A stretch of DNA of 42,421 bases from Bacillota bacterium. GTDB lineage: Bacteria > Bacillota > Clostridia > Peptostreptococcales > Acidaminobacteraceae. The stretch covers positions 1-42,421 of the forward strand of contig JAOARG010000014.1 in the NCBI GenBank assembly GCA_025210655.1, written 5' to 3'. Both the position numbers and the translations under genes were made by a program. Numbering within the stretch: position 1 is the stretch's first letter; every line of letters starts with the position of its first letter. The notes beneath the pieces are model-generated. The model was not told the DNA's origin, did not search any database, and was given only the letters and a program-made list of their open reading frames with translations. Of this stretch, positions 17,343 to 26,139 are shown in pieces.

Positions 17343-17462
17343 TATTTTCGAGTTTAAAATGACTCGATTTTTAAAAAACATTTACCAAAAATACCCTTTT
17401 AGTGTTATAATAATAAGATAATGTTTTTTATTGAATAATAGTAGTATAAGTGGAGGGAGTAT

Positions 17463-19238
17463 ATGAAGAAAATTAGTAGTAAGATTATTGCTTCAGTATT
17501 AAGCGTTGTTTTAGTCATATCGATGATTTTAGGAGTATCAAGTTATATAGGATTAAATAGAATCAATGATCAGAGACTAAATCAATTGGAAGCAAAAATG
17601 AATGAAGATTACGATATGTTAATTAAATCCGAAGTTAATACGATTGTTAATATGTTGGATGGAGTTGTACAAAGTATTGAAGAAGGAATTGTTGGAGAAG
17701 AAGAAGGTAAAGTTATTGCAGCTAATATAATTAGGGAAGCTAATTATGGTGAAGGTACATATTTCTGGGCTGATGACTATGAAGGGAATAACATAGTATT
17801 ACTTGGTAAGAAGGATGTAGAAGGCAAAAATAGGATAAATGTGCAAGATGCCAAGGGACAATATTTATTAAAGGATATGTTTGAAATAGCTAAAAAAGGT
17901 GGAGGTTATTATGAATACTATTTCCCAAGACCTGGAGAAACTGAGCCATTACCTAAAAGAGCTTATGTAGCAGAGTTTAAAGCTTTCGGATGGGTAATTG
18001 GAAGTGGTAATTATACTGATGATATAGATAATTACATAATGGCTGAAAGGGAAGAAGCAGATAGTAGTTTACATAAGATGATGATGTATTTTATCGGAAT
18101 AATGGTATTTGCTTTATTAATAGGAAATATTATAGCTTATATAGTTGGTAAAAAAATATCTCAGCCAATAGTAAGGATAACAGAATTAACTAATTTGACA
18201 TCAGATTTAGATATCAAAGACACAACAGATTATGATTTTGTGTTAGATTATAAAGATGAAACTGGAGATATGGCAAAAGCTCTAGGGAAACTTAGAAATA
18301 TTCTTAGGGAAGTAATAAGTGGTCTTCAAAATGATTCTAATAGACTGAGAACTTCATCTGATGAGTTAAATAATATTTCTATACTTGGTAAAGAAGGTAT
18401 TGATGCAGTAAGTGAGACTTCTATTGAATTTGCAAGGGGTGCAGGCGAACAGGCAGAAGATGCTCAGGATGCTTCTGAAAGCATGATCTTACTATCTACT
18501 GAAATCAATGAAAGTGTTGAAAGTGCGAAAAAACTAAAAGATGCTACGGAGTTAGTTCACGAAAACGGTAAGTTAGGTGGACAACTAATAAATAGTCTAA
18601 GTGGAGAATTTGATAAGACCGTATCTACAATTAGTAATCTAGATACGAATGTACAGACTTTGTCTGAGAAATCTAGCTCCATTGGTGAGATTACTGTGGC
18701 AATTCAAGCTATTGCTGAACAAACCAATTTGCTGGCTTTAAATGCAGCTATTGAAGCTGCAAGAGCTGGAGAGGCTGGTAAAGGTTTTGCTGTAGTAGCA
18801 GATGAAATTAGAAAACTTGCTGAGCAAACATCTCAGTCAACTACTCAAATTAGTAATATAATCACAGAGATTTCTGATGAAATAGGTTTTACTGAGAAAA
18901 ATATGAAGCAGTCAAATGAGAATATTCAGTTATCAAGTGAAATGTTAGATAAGGTTAAGGAAGCATTTGATAAAATTGATAGTTCGATGGAAGAAACTAT
19001 GGATCAATTGCAGCAAATAACTAGAAGTATTGATACCGTAGATAAATCTAAAGATTCAGTAACTGAATCAATACAAGGTATATCAGCGATTACAGAAGAA
19101 AATGCAGCAGCGTCAGAGGAGATATCTGCAACAATGGATACCCAGGTTGATTTGATGACTAATATAGTAAACAATGTCGAAGATGTAAATGATATTACTA
19201 AGAGACTCGATGAGGTTATTAGTAAGTTTAGAATTTAA
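17463..19238 (+). CDS. Methyl-accepting chemotaxis protein with a Cache sensor domain
   Basis: A 591-residue transmembrane chemoreceptor that would control CheA activity and so flagellar motion. It has TM1 (about 8-29), an extracytoplasmic single Cache domain (about 35-190) with [15 protein letters not shown] and [12 protein letters not shown]2 (about 200-222), and a HAMP region. A long signalling coiled coil follows with the hairpin tip [18 protein letters not shown] near residue 419. The last residues contain no CheR-tethering pentapeptide. The ATG has a GGAGGG site. The ligand is unknown, and sCache receptors often sense small carboxylates. It ends at a shared bidirectional terminator. Confidence 0.93.
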   Translation: MKKISSKIIASVLSVVLVISMILGVSSYIGLNRINDQRLNQLEAKMNEDYDMLIKSEVNTIVNMLDGVVQSIEEGIVGEEEGKVIAANIIREANYGEGTYFWADDYEGNNIVLLGKKDVEGKNRINVQDAKGQYLLKDMFEIAKKGGGYYEYYFPRPGETEPLPKRAYVAEFKAFGWVIGSGNYTDDIDNYIMAEREEADSSLHKMMMYFIGIMVFALLIGNIIAYIVGKKISQPIVRITELTNLTSDLDIKDTTDYDFVLDYKDETGDMAKALGKLRNILREVISGLQNDSNRLRTSSDELNNISILGKEGIDAVSETSIEFARGAGEQAEDAQDASESMILLSTEINESVESAKKLKDATELVHENGKLGGQLINSLSGEFDKTVSTISNLDTNVQTLSEKSSSIGEITVAIQAIAEQTNLLALNAAIEAARAGEAGKGFAVVADEIRKLAEQTSQSTTQISNIITEISDEIGFTEKNMKQSNENIQLSSEMLDKVKEAFDKIDSSMEETMDQLQQITRSIDTVDKSKDSVTESIQGISAITEENAAASEEISATMDTQVDLMTNIVNNVEDVNDITKRLDEVISKFRI

Positions 19239-19247
19239 TAAATGATT

Positions 19248-19288
19248 AATGGTTCAGTCGTTAATAAACGACTGAACCATTTTTTTTA
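19248..19288. terminator. Bidirectional terminator between MCP and marR genes
   Basis: A long stem (AATGGTTCAGTCGTT with AACGACTGAACCATT) with a 4-nt loop AATA is followed by a run of Ts on the plus strand. It sits between two convergent genes and would end both transcripts, more strongly in the plus direction. Confidence 0.9.
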
Positions 19289-19744
19289 CTCATCTCTAAA
19301 ATTATAGAATGAAATATCCTTATTTAATAATATTTCATTGTAATCGTCTAATATTTTAGAAAAAATATCTAATTCTTCCTGAGTATATTTTTTTAGTAAT
19401 TTGTTATAAACACTAATTGTTCCTTTAGTGAAATGCAAATCTTCTTTTTTTGATCTTTCGGATAAATAAAGGCGTTTAATTCTTTTGTCATCAGGGTCGG
19501 TTTTTTTTATAATAAAACCATTGTTTTCTAGATTTCTTATCTGTATGATTGCTGCAGATTTTGAAGTTTTTACAAGATCAGCTATATAAGTAGCAGTACA
19601 GCCTTCATTTGCATGAATGACTAAATAGTAGTACAGTGCCACTTTATTTGTAGAAAAATAGTCTTTTGCCACTGCTGAAAATTTTAATTCTTCAACTGCA
19701 TGACAATAAGTCATCTTATCTATGGCTTTAATAAATTTATCCAT
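19286..19744 (-). CDS. MarR family transcriptional regulator
   Basis: A 152-residue protein with the winged helix-turn-helix layout of MarR: an N-terminal dimerisation helix, the recognition region CTATYIADLVKTSKSAAIIQIRNLE, and the wing GFIIKKTDPDDKRIKRLYLS with the family's DxRxxxxxLT-like core. C-terminal helices complete the dimer domain. MarR proteins usually repress neighbouring genes and release DNA on binding small ligands or on oxidation. It is transcribed divergently from uraA across a 275-bp region with two operator-like dyads, so control of uraA and of itself is plausible. A strong AGGAGG site precedes the ATG. Confidence 0.88.
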   Translation of the reverse strand: MDKFIKAIDKMTYCHAVEELKFSAVAKDYFSTNKVALYYYLVIHANEGCTATYIADLVKTSKSAAIIQIRNLENNGFIIKKTDPDDKRIKRLYLSERSKKEDLHFTKGTISVYNKLLKKYTQEELDIFSKILDDYNEILLNKDISFYNFRDE

Positions 19745-19785
19745 GTATACCTCCTAGGTTACAAGTTGCTTTGTATATATTTAAT

Positions 19786-19814
19786 ATTATACAGAAAAAA
19801 AATATTATTAGCAA
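19786..19814 (-). promoter_or_regulatory. marR promoter
   Basis: On the minus strand, TTGCTA (19809-19814), a 17-bp spacer and a perfect TATAAT (19786-19791). It lies 42 bp upstream of the marR start. Confidence 0.7.
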
Positions 19815-19837
19815 AAATATATTTATGAAATTTGCTG

Positions 19838-19866
19838 TTGACATTTGAATATTCAGACAATAGAAT
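19838..19866 (+). promoter_or_regulatory. uraA promoter
   Basis: A perfect TTGACA at 19838-19843, a 17-bp spacer and TAGAAT at 19861-19866. The predicted transcript has a leader of about 145 nt. No PyrR-binding loop or purine riboswitch was recognised in it. Confidence 0.8.
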
Positions 19867-19881
19867 AATGTATAAGTTGAT

Positions 19882-19929
19882 TTATATAAAATGTTTTATA
19901 CAAATTATTTTATATAAATTCTTTTATAC
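19882..19929. promoter_or_regulatory. Tandem operator-like dyads downstream of the uraA promoter
   Basis: Two 20-bp copies of TTATATAAA-N3-TTTTATAC lie at 19882-19901 and 19910-19929, 28 bp apart from start to start. Each contains a TATAAAA/TTTTATA-type dyad. They begin just after the predicted uraA transcription start, a usual place for a repressor roadblock. The neighbouring MarR protein is the natural candidate to bind them. This is an inference. Confidence 0.55.
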
Positions 19930-20019
19930 TACGACTATATTTTAATTCATTTTGTAAAGGGGGAACAGGTGGATTTCGCTAAGGTAGTTAATTTGAAAAA
20001 ATAAATAGGAGGATTAATT

Positions 20020-21261
20020 ATGGAAAGCGTTGGAAAAGCGAAGGTTGTTCAAAATCAAGATGCTATTAGAAATGTAAAGGAACTTGGAACGGGTAAAATG
20101 ATGGTCTTAGGTATCCAGCATGTATTTACAATGTTTGGTTCTACAGTTCTTGTACCACTTTTAACTGGTCTTGATGTATCAGTAACATTACTTATGGCAG
20201 GAATAGGAACTCTTTTATTTCATTTGATTACTAAGGGAAAGGTACCAGCATTTTTAGGATCATCATTTGCCTTTATCGCACCTATTCTAGCTGTTACTGA
20301 AAGTACTGGAAATATTGCATATGCACAGGGAGGTCTTGTTGTTGCTGGTGGTGTATATTTAATAGTTTCTCTATTAGTATATATATTTGGTGTTGAAAAG
20401 GTATCAAAGGTATTCCCACCAATTGTTACTGGGCCAATTATTATTGTTATCGGTCTGAAATTAGCTCCAACAGCAATTGGACATGCTTCTTCAAACTGGA
20501 TGGTAGCAATTGTTGCATTTCTTATTGTTACTATAGTAAGTATTTATGGAAAAGGATTTTTCAAAGTTATACCTGTACTTATAGGATTACTAGGTGGTTA
20601 TTTATTCGCATTAGCAACAGGAAACATTGATTTTTCAAACGTGGCAGGGACATCAGCAATAGGTATGCCTAATTTTACCATTGCTAAATTTTCTGTAACA
20701 GGTGTTATGATGGTTGCTCCAGTTGCCTTAGCAACAGTGATTGAGCACTTTGGTGATGTAATGGCAATTGGTGCAACTGTAGATAGAGATTTCATGTCAG
20801 AACCAGGTGTACATAGAACATTACTTGGTGATGGTATTGCTACTTCATTATCTGCGATGTTTGGTGGACCAGCTAATACAACTTACTCTGAGAATACAGG
20901 GGTGCTTGCCCTTACAAGAGTATGGGATCCACTTATTATGAGGATTGCAGCATGTGTTGCAATACTACTTGGTTTTTCTCCAATGCTTGGTGCGGTAATT
21001 AGAACTATTCCTAATGCCGTAATCGGTGGTATTTCAATAATCATATTTGGTATGATTGCTTCAATCGGTGCGAGAACACTTGTTGAAAGTCAAGTTGATT
21101 TTACAAAGCAAAGAAACTTAATTATAGCTGCAGTTATATTAATATTAGGTCTTGGAGGTGCAAGTCTTCCTTTATCTATAGGTGCAATAAATTTCTCTAT
21201 AGGAGGAATGGCTCTAGCTGCAATAGTAGGTATTATTTTAAATTTAATAATTCCAGAGTAA
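20020..21261 (+). CDS. uraA: Uracil permease, NCS2 family
   Basis: A 413-residue membrane protein of the nucleobase:cation symporter-2 family. The N-terminal GIQHVFTMFGSTVLVPLLTG, the GSSFAFIAP segment, VIEHFGDVMAIG and NTTYSENTGVLALTRVWDP are the uracil-transporter signatures; the SEN segment distinguishes it from xanthine/urate carriers. About 12-14 hydrophobic segments are visible. A GGAGG site precedes ATG 20020. It is monocistronic: its own promoter lies upstream and a strong terminator at 21274 follows. The divergent marR gene and operator-like repeats suggest repression control instead of classic pyrimidine attenuation. Confidence 0.92.
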   Translation: MESVGKAKVVQNQDAIRNVKELGTGKMMVLGIQHVFTMFGSTVLVPLLTGLDVSVTLLMAGIGTLLFHLITKGKVPAFLGSSFAFIAPILAVTESTGNIAYAQGGLVVAGGVYLIVSLLVYIFGVEKVSKVFPPIVTGPIIIVIGLKLAPTAIGHASSNWMVAIVAFLIVTIVSIYGKGFFKVIPVLIGLLGGYLFALATGNIDFSNVAGTSAIGMPNFTIAKFSVTGVMMVAPVALATVIEHFGDVMAIGATVDRDFMSEPGVHRTLLGDGIATSLSAMFGGPANTTYSENTGVLALTRVWDPLIMRIAACVAILLGFSPMLGAVIRTIPNAVIGGISIIIFGMIASIGARTLVESQVDFTKQRNLIIAAVILILGLGGASLPLSIGAINFSIGGMALAAIVGIILNLIIPE

Positions 21262-21273
21262 ATAATTATACTC

Positions 21274-21305
21274 GGGAGCTGGCGCAAGCCGGCTCCCTTT
21301 TTTAT
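21274..21305 (+). terminator. Rho-independent terminator of uraA
   Basis: GGGAGCTGGC pairs with GCCGGCTCCC (one G-T wobble) around a GCAA tetraloop, followed directly by a T-run. Confidence 0.93.
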
Positions 21306-21311
21306 TGACTA

Positions 21312-21394
21312 GGAAATTATATTTATAATTTCCTTCGGACAGGTTAAACAATCCCGCTGCGCGGGACCAGCAAATCCTTTCTTAAAAGGATTTG
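21312..21394. repeat. Cluster of three perfect hairpins
   Basis: Three stems follow the uraA terminator in a row. GGAAATTATA/TATAATTTCC has a TT loop (21312-21333). TCCCGC/GCGGGA has a TGC loop (21352-21366). CAAATCCTTT/AAAGGATTTG has a CTTA loop (21371-21394). The region lies upstream of the next promoter, so on the plus strand it is read only by readthrough. It may be a small structured repeat element or an RNA. The function is unknown. Confidence 0.55.
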
Positions 21395-21442
21395 ACTTTG
21401 TTCTTTATAAGCATAGATTTATAAATATACATACCTTAAGTA

Positions 21443-21471
21443 TTGACAGAAAATTCAGAACAATGTATCAT
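21443..21471 (+). promoter_or_regulatory. Promoter of the peptide transport operon
   Basis: A perfect TTGACA at 21443-21448, a 17-bp spacer and TATCAT at 21466-21471, about 60 bp upstream of the binding-protein start. Confidence 0.8.
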
Positions 21472-21530
21472 GTAATTAAAGTTACATAATTTTAGAATAA
21501 AGTTACTAAAATAACAAAGGGGAGGGAAAG

Positions 21531-23225
21531 ATGAAAAGATTTACGAGTATTATTTTAGTCGGTTTACTTATTGGAGCATCCTTATTAACTGGATGTGGTG
21601 GTAATGACATGGCAGTTAGTCAAGAAGGGGAAGTTAAGGCTGAAGCGAGTAGTGATACTAAATCTAAAAGTATAGTTTATGGTTTATGGAGTTCTCCAAC
21701 AGGTGTTTTCAATCCGATTTTATATGATGAGGAGTACGATGCAGCTGTAATCGAACTTGTATATTCAAAACTGTTTAAGTTAGACGGGAACCTTGATTTG
21801 GTTCCATCTTTGGCAAAGAGTTATTCAGTTTCAGAAGATAATATGACTCTTACTTTTCAGTTAAGGGATGATGTCAAATGGCATGATGGGGAAGCCTTTA
21901 CTGGTGAGGATGTAGTGTTTACATTTAAATCTATGGCTCATCCAGATTATACTGGTCCAAGATTTGGTGAGGTAGAAAAAATAGTTGGAGCAAAGGAATA
22001 TCATGATGGAGTGGCAGATGATGTTGAAGGTATAAAATTAGTCGATGAGTTCACTGTTAGTATTCAGTTTAAAGAAGTATTTGCTCCAGGTTTAGTTAGA
22101 CTTGGTGCAGATAGGGGAATTGTACCAGAGCATATTTGGAGTAAAATTCCTGTGAAACAGTGGAAAGAAAGTGCTACTGAACTGAATAATCCTATAGGAA
22201 CTGGGGCTTACAAAATAAATGAATTTGTACCTGGGCAGTATGTAAAACTAGAAGCTTTTGAAGATTTCTTCGAAGGTAAGGCGAAGACAGATACTTTTAT
22301 TTTTAAGGTAGCTAACCAAGATACTGCTATGGCAGAGTTGGTGAATGGTGATATTGATATAGCTGATATTTCTTCACTTAAAGCTGAAGACTTTGAAGAA
22401 TTAAAATCAGCAGGAATAAAGATTGCATCATACGCTGGGAAATCATATCAGTACATGGGATTCAACCTGAGACAGGAAAGGTTCCAAGATAAAAAATTAA
22501 AGCAAGCAATTTTTTATGCTATAGACAGGGGAACAATTGTTGATAAGTTGATGAATGGTAATGGTATAGTTCTTAATGCACCACTTGTTCCAACAGGATG
22601 GGCTTATCCAGAAGATGGTCTTAATACATATGAGTTTAACCCAGATAAAGCTAAAGACTTATTAAAAGAAGCTGGCTATGAAGATAAAGATGGAGATGGA
22701 TATGTAGAGGATAGTAAAGGTGAAAAATTATCGTTTGTTCTAAAATATCCTATTGGGAACAAGACAAGAGAAAAATCTGCTCCAGTAATACAAAAGTACT
22801 TAAAAGATGTAGGAATAGAGATTGAACTTAGAAACATGGAATTTGGAGCATTACTAGACGAAGTTATGTCAAATCATGATTTTGATTTATATCTTCTAGG
22901 TAGTTCTCTATCACTTGATCCTGATCCTAAGCCTATTTGGCATTCTGATGCTGCATCTGATGAAATTGGAAATGCTGCATGGAATATTGTAGGATTTAGA
23001 AATGAAGAAGCTGATAAGTATATTATGAATGGATTAGGTGTTCTTGATACAAAAGTTAGAGCAGAGAATTATAAAGAATTTTGTAAGATTGTAAATGAGG
23101 AGGCACCTCAGGTTTATTTATATGCTCCTAGTGTTGTTAAAGCATATAATCCTAATTTGAAAAACTTTAGTCCTGCTACTTATTTAGATTATTATGATTT
23201 TGAAGAGTGGGTTATTGAGCAGTAG
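21531..23225 (+). CDS. Peptide ABC transporter substrate-binding lipoprotein (SBP family 5)
   Basis: A 564-residue extracytoplasmic binding protein that would deliver di- or oligopeptides to the permease. It has a signal peptide with lipobox LLTGC (cysteine at residue 22), then the SBP_bac_5 fold: LVPSLAKSYSVSEDNMTLTFQLRDDVKWHDG is the family signature, and VFTFKSMAHP, NPIGTGAYKI and YLYAPSVVKAYN follow. The length fits Opp/Dpp-type proteins. It is the first gene of an eight-gene cluster, with a GGGGAGGG site at its start. A hairpin after the gene separates it from the permease genes, which suits the higher level usually needed for binding proteins. Confidence 0.92.
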   Translation: MKRFTSIILVGLLIGASLLTGCGGNDMAVSQEGEVKAEASSDTKSKSIVYGLWSSPTGVFNPILYDEEYDAAVIELVYSKLFKLDGNLDLVPSLAKSYSVSEDNMTLTFQLRDDVKWHDGEAFTGEDVVFTFKSMAHPDYTGPRFGEVEKIVGAKEYHDGVADDVEGIKLVDEFTVSIQFKEVFAPGLVRLGADRGIVPEHIWSKIPVKQWKESATELNNPIGTGAYKINEFVPGQYVKLEAFEDFFEGKAKTDTFIFKVANQDTAMAELVNGDIDIADISSLKAEDFEELKSAGIKIASYAGKSYQYMGFNLRQERFQDKKLKQAIFYAIDRGTIVDKLMNGNGIVLNAPLVPTGWAYPEDGLNTYEFNPDKAKDLLKEAGYEDKDGDGYVEDSKGEKLSFVLKYPIGNKTREKSAPVIQKYLKDVGIEIELRNMEFGALLDEVMSNHDFDLYLLGSSLSLDPDPKPIWHSDAASDEIGNAAWNIVGFRNEEADKYIMNGLGVLDTKVRAENYKEFCKIVNEEAPQVYLYAPSVVKAYNPNLKNFSPATYLDYYDFEEWVIEQ

Positions 23226-23233
23226 TTTGTTTT

Positions 23234-23258
23234 GAGGGGAGTTAATTTAACTCTCCTC
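23234..23258 (+). repeat. Hairpin between binding-protein and permease genes
   Basis: GAGGGGAGTT pairs with the AACTCTCCTC arm (one G-U wobble), without a U-tract. Intercistronic hairpins here often stabilise the binding-protein message or limit readthrough into permease genes. Confidence 0.6.
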
Positions 23259-23284
23259 TATTATTAGAATATAAGGAGAAGAAA

Positions 23285-24247
23285 ATGTTTAATTATACTA
23301 TAAAAAGACTACTTCAATCCCTGATAGTTCTTTTAGGAGTTACTATTGTGATTTTTTCTCTTATACATATGGCTCCGGGTGATCCCCTTATTCAATCTAT
23401 GGACCCTTCAGTTTCAGCGGAAGTTAGGGAAGAGATGTTGACAGATATGGGATATTACGATCCTATATATGTGCAATATGGAAAATGGTTGGGAAGGGCT
23501 ATTACAGGGGATTTAGGATTTTCTATTAAGTTTAAAAAACCAGTGGCAGATGTAATCATGGAGTACTTGCCAAATACTATTTTACTTGGTGTATCCTCCT
23601 TGATACTCAGTATTGCTATTGCAATTCCAGCGGGAATTGTTTCAGCTACTAAAAAGAATTCTATAACTGATTATATAGTCACCTTTTTTTCTTTTTTAGG
23701 ATTATCTATTCCAGCCTTCTTTTTTGGACTCCTTCTTATCAAATGGTTTGCATATGACTTAGAAATTTTCCCGGTATCAGGGATGATATCCATAGGTGAA
23801 AATTATGTTGGATTAGGAAGGTATATTGATATACTAAGACATTTAATACTTCCGGCAATAGTGTTAGCTCTTTTGCAAACTGCAACTTTAATGAGATATA
23901 CTAGGTCCTCAATGATAGAAGTAATAGATCAAGATTATATCCGAACAGCTAGGGCAAAGGGTGTGAGGGAAAAAGTAGTAATCAGAAAACATGCCTTTAG
24001 GAATGCACTAATATCAATAATTACTATTATTACTATGCAGATACCTTTTCTATTTTCAGGAGCAGTCCTTACGGAGACTATATTTGTCTGGCCTGGAATA
24101 GGTAGAATCAACTATAATGCGATAATTGGCAGGGACTATCCTCTGATTATGGGGATTATGTTACTTCTAGCTGTAATTATATTATTATCAAATTTTCTTG
24201 CAGATATAATGTATGCTGTGGCAGATCCTAGAATAAGAAGGACTTAA
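23285..24247 (+). CDS. Peptide ABC transporter permease, DppB/OppB type
   Basis: A 320-residue inner-membrane permease of the binding-protein-dependent family. An N-terminal TM segment with LIHMAPGDPL is typical for DppB/OppB. Five further membrane segments follow. The coupling loop that contacts the ATPase is visible as the DYIRTARAKGVREKVVIRKHAFRNAL region (EAA motif). It starts behind AAGGAG, 59 bp after the binding-protein gene. It pairs with the next gene to form the heterodimeric channel. Confidence 0.93.
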   Translation: MFNYTIKRLLQSLIVLLGVTIVIFSLIHMAPGDPLIQSMDPSVSAEVREEMLTDMGYYDPIYVQYGKWLGRAITGDLGFSIKFKKPVADVIMEYLPNTILLGVSSLILSIAIAIPAGIVSATKKNSITDYIVTFFSFLGLSIPAFFFGLLLIKWFAYDLEIFPVSGMISIGENYVGLGRYIDILRHLILPAIVLALLQTATLMRYTRSSMIEVIDQDYIRTARAKGVREKVVIRKHAFRNALISIITIITMQIPFLFSGAVLTETIFVWPGIGRINYNAIIGRDYPLIMGIMLLLAVIILLSNFLADIMYAVADPRIRRT

Positions 24248-24267
24248 ATCTTTTGAAGGAGGTTTTT

Positions 24268-25131
24268 ATGGAAAACTATGAAGAAATTTCACCCAGTAAA
24301 GTAATAATGTTAAAACTAAAGAAAAATAAACTGGCAATGTTTTCTATTGTCGTTCTAACAATCTTTATCATTGCATCGATTTTGGCAAGTTCCTTAGCAC
24401 CATATGCTATTGATGAAATAGATTTGGATAATATAGAGTCACCACCTTCTAAGGAACATTATTTAGGAACTGATGATTTAGGCAGGGATGTCTACTCTAG
24501 GATATTACATGGTGGTAGGGTTTCGCTTACTGTAGGAATTACTGCAAGCATTATGCAAATAACAATTGGGGTTACACTAGGTGCCATAGCGGGGTATTTT
24601 GGAGGTATTGTCGACTCTATAATAATGAGAATAGTAGATATAATTATGTGTTTTCCATTTTTCATTATAGCTATTGCAATGGCTGCTGTAGTAGGTCCAA
24701 GTATGACAAATATTATTATTATAGTAGGAATACTATATTGGACAAGGGTAGCTAGGATTGTTAGGGCAGAGGTACTGTCTCTAAAGGAAAGGGAGTTTAT
24801 TGAAGCAGCTAAGGCTTTTGGACTTTCATCATTTGAAATAATTTGGAGTCACATCCTACCTAATGTACTAGCACCAGTTCTTGTATACGCAACACTAGCT
24901 ATAGCAAATGGAATTCTTACAGAAGCATCACTTAGTTTTCTTGGAATGGGAGTAAAACCAACCATACCTAGCTGGGGAAATATGTTGTCAGCGGCCCAGA
25001 GTATGAGGGTGCTGAAAAGCAAGTGGTGGATGTGGATTCCTCCTGGAAGTATGGTACTTCTAACAGTACTATCAATTAATTTCTTAGGTGATGGTTTAAG
25101 GGATGCTTTAGACCCTAAACTAAAAATATAG
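24268..25131 (+). CDS. Peptide ABC transporter permease, DppC/OppC type
   Basis: A 287-residue second permease subunit. The OppC-type N-terminal cytoplasmic tail and first TM are followed by the extracytoplasmic loop with HYLGTDDLGRDVYSRILHGG, a hallmark of this subunit. Five more membrane segments and the EAA loop (REFIEAAKAFGLSSFEIIWSHILPN) follow. The start is ATG 24268, 6 bases after GGAGG; the in-frame TTG 24253 lies upstream of that site. It lies 20 bp after the DppB/OppB-type gene. Confidence 0.93.
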   Translation: MENYEEISPSKVIMLKLKKNKLAMFSIVVLTIFIIASILASSLAPYAIDEIDLDNIESPPSKEHYLGTDDLGRDVYSRILHGGRVSLTVGITASIMQITIGVTLGAIAGYFGGIVDSIIMRIVDIIMCFPFFIIAIAMAAVVGPSMTNIIIIVGILYWTRVARIVRAEVLSLKEREFIEAAKAFGLSSFEIIWSHILPNVLAPVLVYATLAIANGILTEASLSFLGMGVKPTIPSWGNMLSAAQSMRVLKSKWWMWIPPGSMVLLTVLSINFLGDGLRDALDPKLKI

Positions 25132-25139
25132 GAGGCCTT

Positions 25140-26138
25140 ATGGAAGAAAAATTACTAAAGGTAGAAGATTTAAAAGTATATTTTAAAACCCATGAGGGTC
25201 TTGTAAAAGCAGTAGATGGAGTCGATTTTTCTATATCAAAGGGTCGTGTTCTTGGAATAGCCGGAGAATCAGGAAGCGGTAAGAGTATGACCAGTCTTGC
25301 AATAATGAATTTAATTCCTCAACCAAATGGTTATATTGAATCTGGAAATATATCTTTCAGGGGAAAGTCATTGTTAAATTTAAATGATGATGAAATTAGG
25401 AAAATAAGAGGTAACAGTATAGCTATGATTTTTCAGGAACCAATGACTAGTTTAAATCCTGTTTTTACAGTAGGTGAGCAGATAGGAGAAGCACTTGAAA
25501 TTCACCAGGGATTAAAGGGAAGAAAAAAGAGAGATAAGACAATTGAACTGCTTAATTTAGTGAAAATTCCAAGGGCGGAAAAAGTTGTAGATGAATATCC
25601 TCATCAATTGTCGGGTGGTATGAGACAAAGGGTTATGATTGCAATAGCATTGTCATGTAATCCTGAGTTACTTATTGCAGATGAACCGACGACTGCTCTT
25701 GATGTTACAATACAGGCTCAGATATTGTATTTAATGAAAGACATTACGAAAAAGCTTGGAAGTTCTATTATGTTTATCACCCATGATTTAGGTGTAATTG
25801 CAGAAATGGCAGATGATGTAGCAATAATGTATTTTGGAAAAATAGTAGAAGAGGGTAGTGTGGTTGATATTTTAAATAATCCTATGCACCCATATACTAA
25901 AGGTTTGATTAAGGCAAGGCCTGATAATTTTACATCGGAGGATGGCTTTTCTTACATAGAAGGGAAAGTGGCAAGTTTTAGAAATTCACCTAAGGGATGT
26001 GCTTTCTATGATAGATGTTTGGAAAAATCATCTCTTTGTAAAGATAAGATGCCAGAACTTTCTATAATAAATGAAAATAGAAAGGTTAGGTGTTGGAAAT
26101 ATACGAATTATTACGATGATGGGAAAGGGGAGAAGTAG
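25140..26138 (+). CDS. Peptide ABC transporter ATP-binding protein, DppD/OppD type
   Basis: A 332-residue ATPase. Walker A is GESGSGKS near residue 42, the Q-loop is FQEPMTSLNP, the signature is LSGGMRQR, and Walker B is LLIADEPTTALD, followed by the switch histidine in FITHDLG. The C-terminal oligopeptide-transporter extension contains the cysteine-rich sequence GCAFYDRC with further cysteines, which in this family binds an iron-sulfur cluster. A GGAGG site precedes the ATG 8 bp after the permease gene. It would work as a heterodimer with the next gene. Confidence 0.94.
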   Translation: MEEKLLKVEDLKVYFKTHEGLVKAVDGVDFSISKGRVLGIAGESGSGKSMTSLAIMNLIPQPNGYIESGNISFRGKSLLNLNDDEIRKIRGNSIAMIFQEPMTSLNPVFTVGEQIGEALEIHQGLKGRKKRDKTIELLNLVKIPRAEKVVDEYPHQLSGGMRQRVMIAIALSCNPELLIADEPTTALDVTIQAQILYLMKDITKKLGSSIMFITHDLGVIAEMADDVAIMYFGKIVEEGSVVDILNNPMHPYTKGLIKARPDNFTSEDGFSYIEGKVASFRNSPKGCAFYDRCLEKSSLCKDKMPELSIINENRKVRCWKYTNYYDDGKGEK

Positions 26139-26139
26139 C

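Noticed and set aside
17132..17362. A 76-codon plus-strand ORF after the GNAT gene
   Set aside because: It overlaps the GNAT gene end and runs through the MITE-like inverted repeat. It has no ribosome binding site and no recognisable family.
20020..21261. Xanthine permease identity and a purine riboswitch upstream
   Set aside because: The SENTGVLALTRVWDP signature is that of uracil carriers, and no purine-riboswitch core was found in the 5' region.
26071..26139. Upstream ATG as the start of the second transporter ATPase gene
   Set aside because: It would overlap the previous gene by about 70 bases and add residues unlike the family. TTG 26140 has a good site and gives the usual N-terminus.
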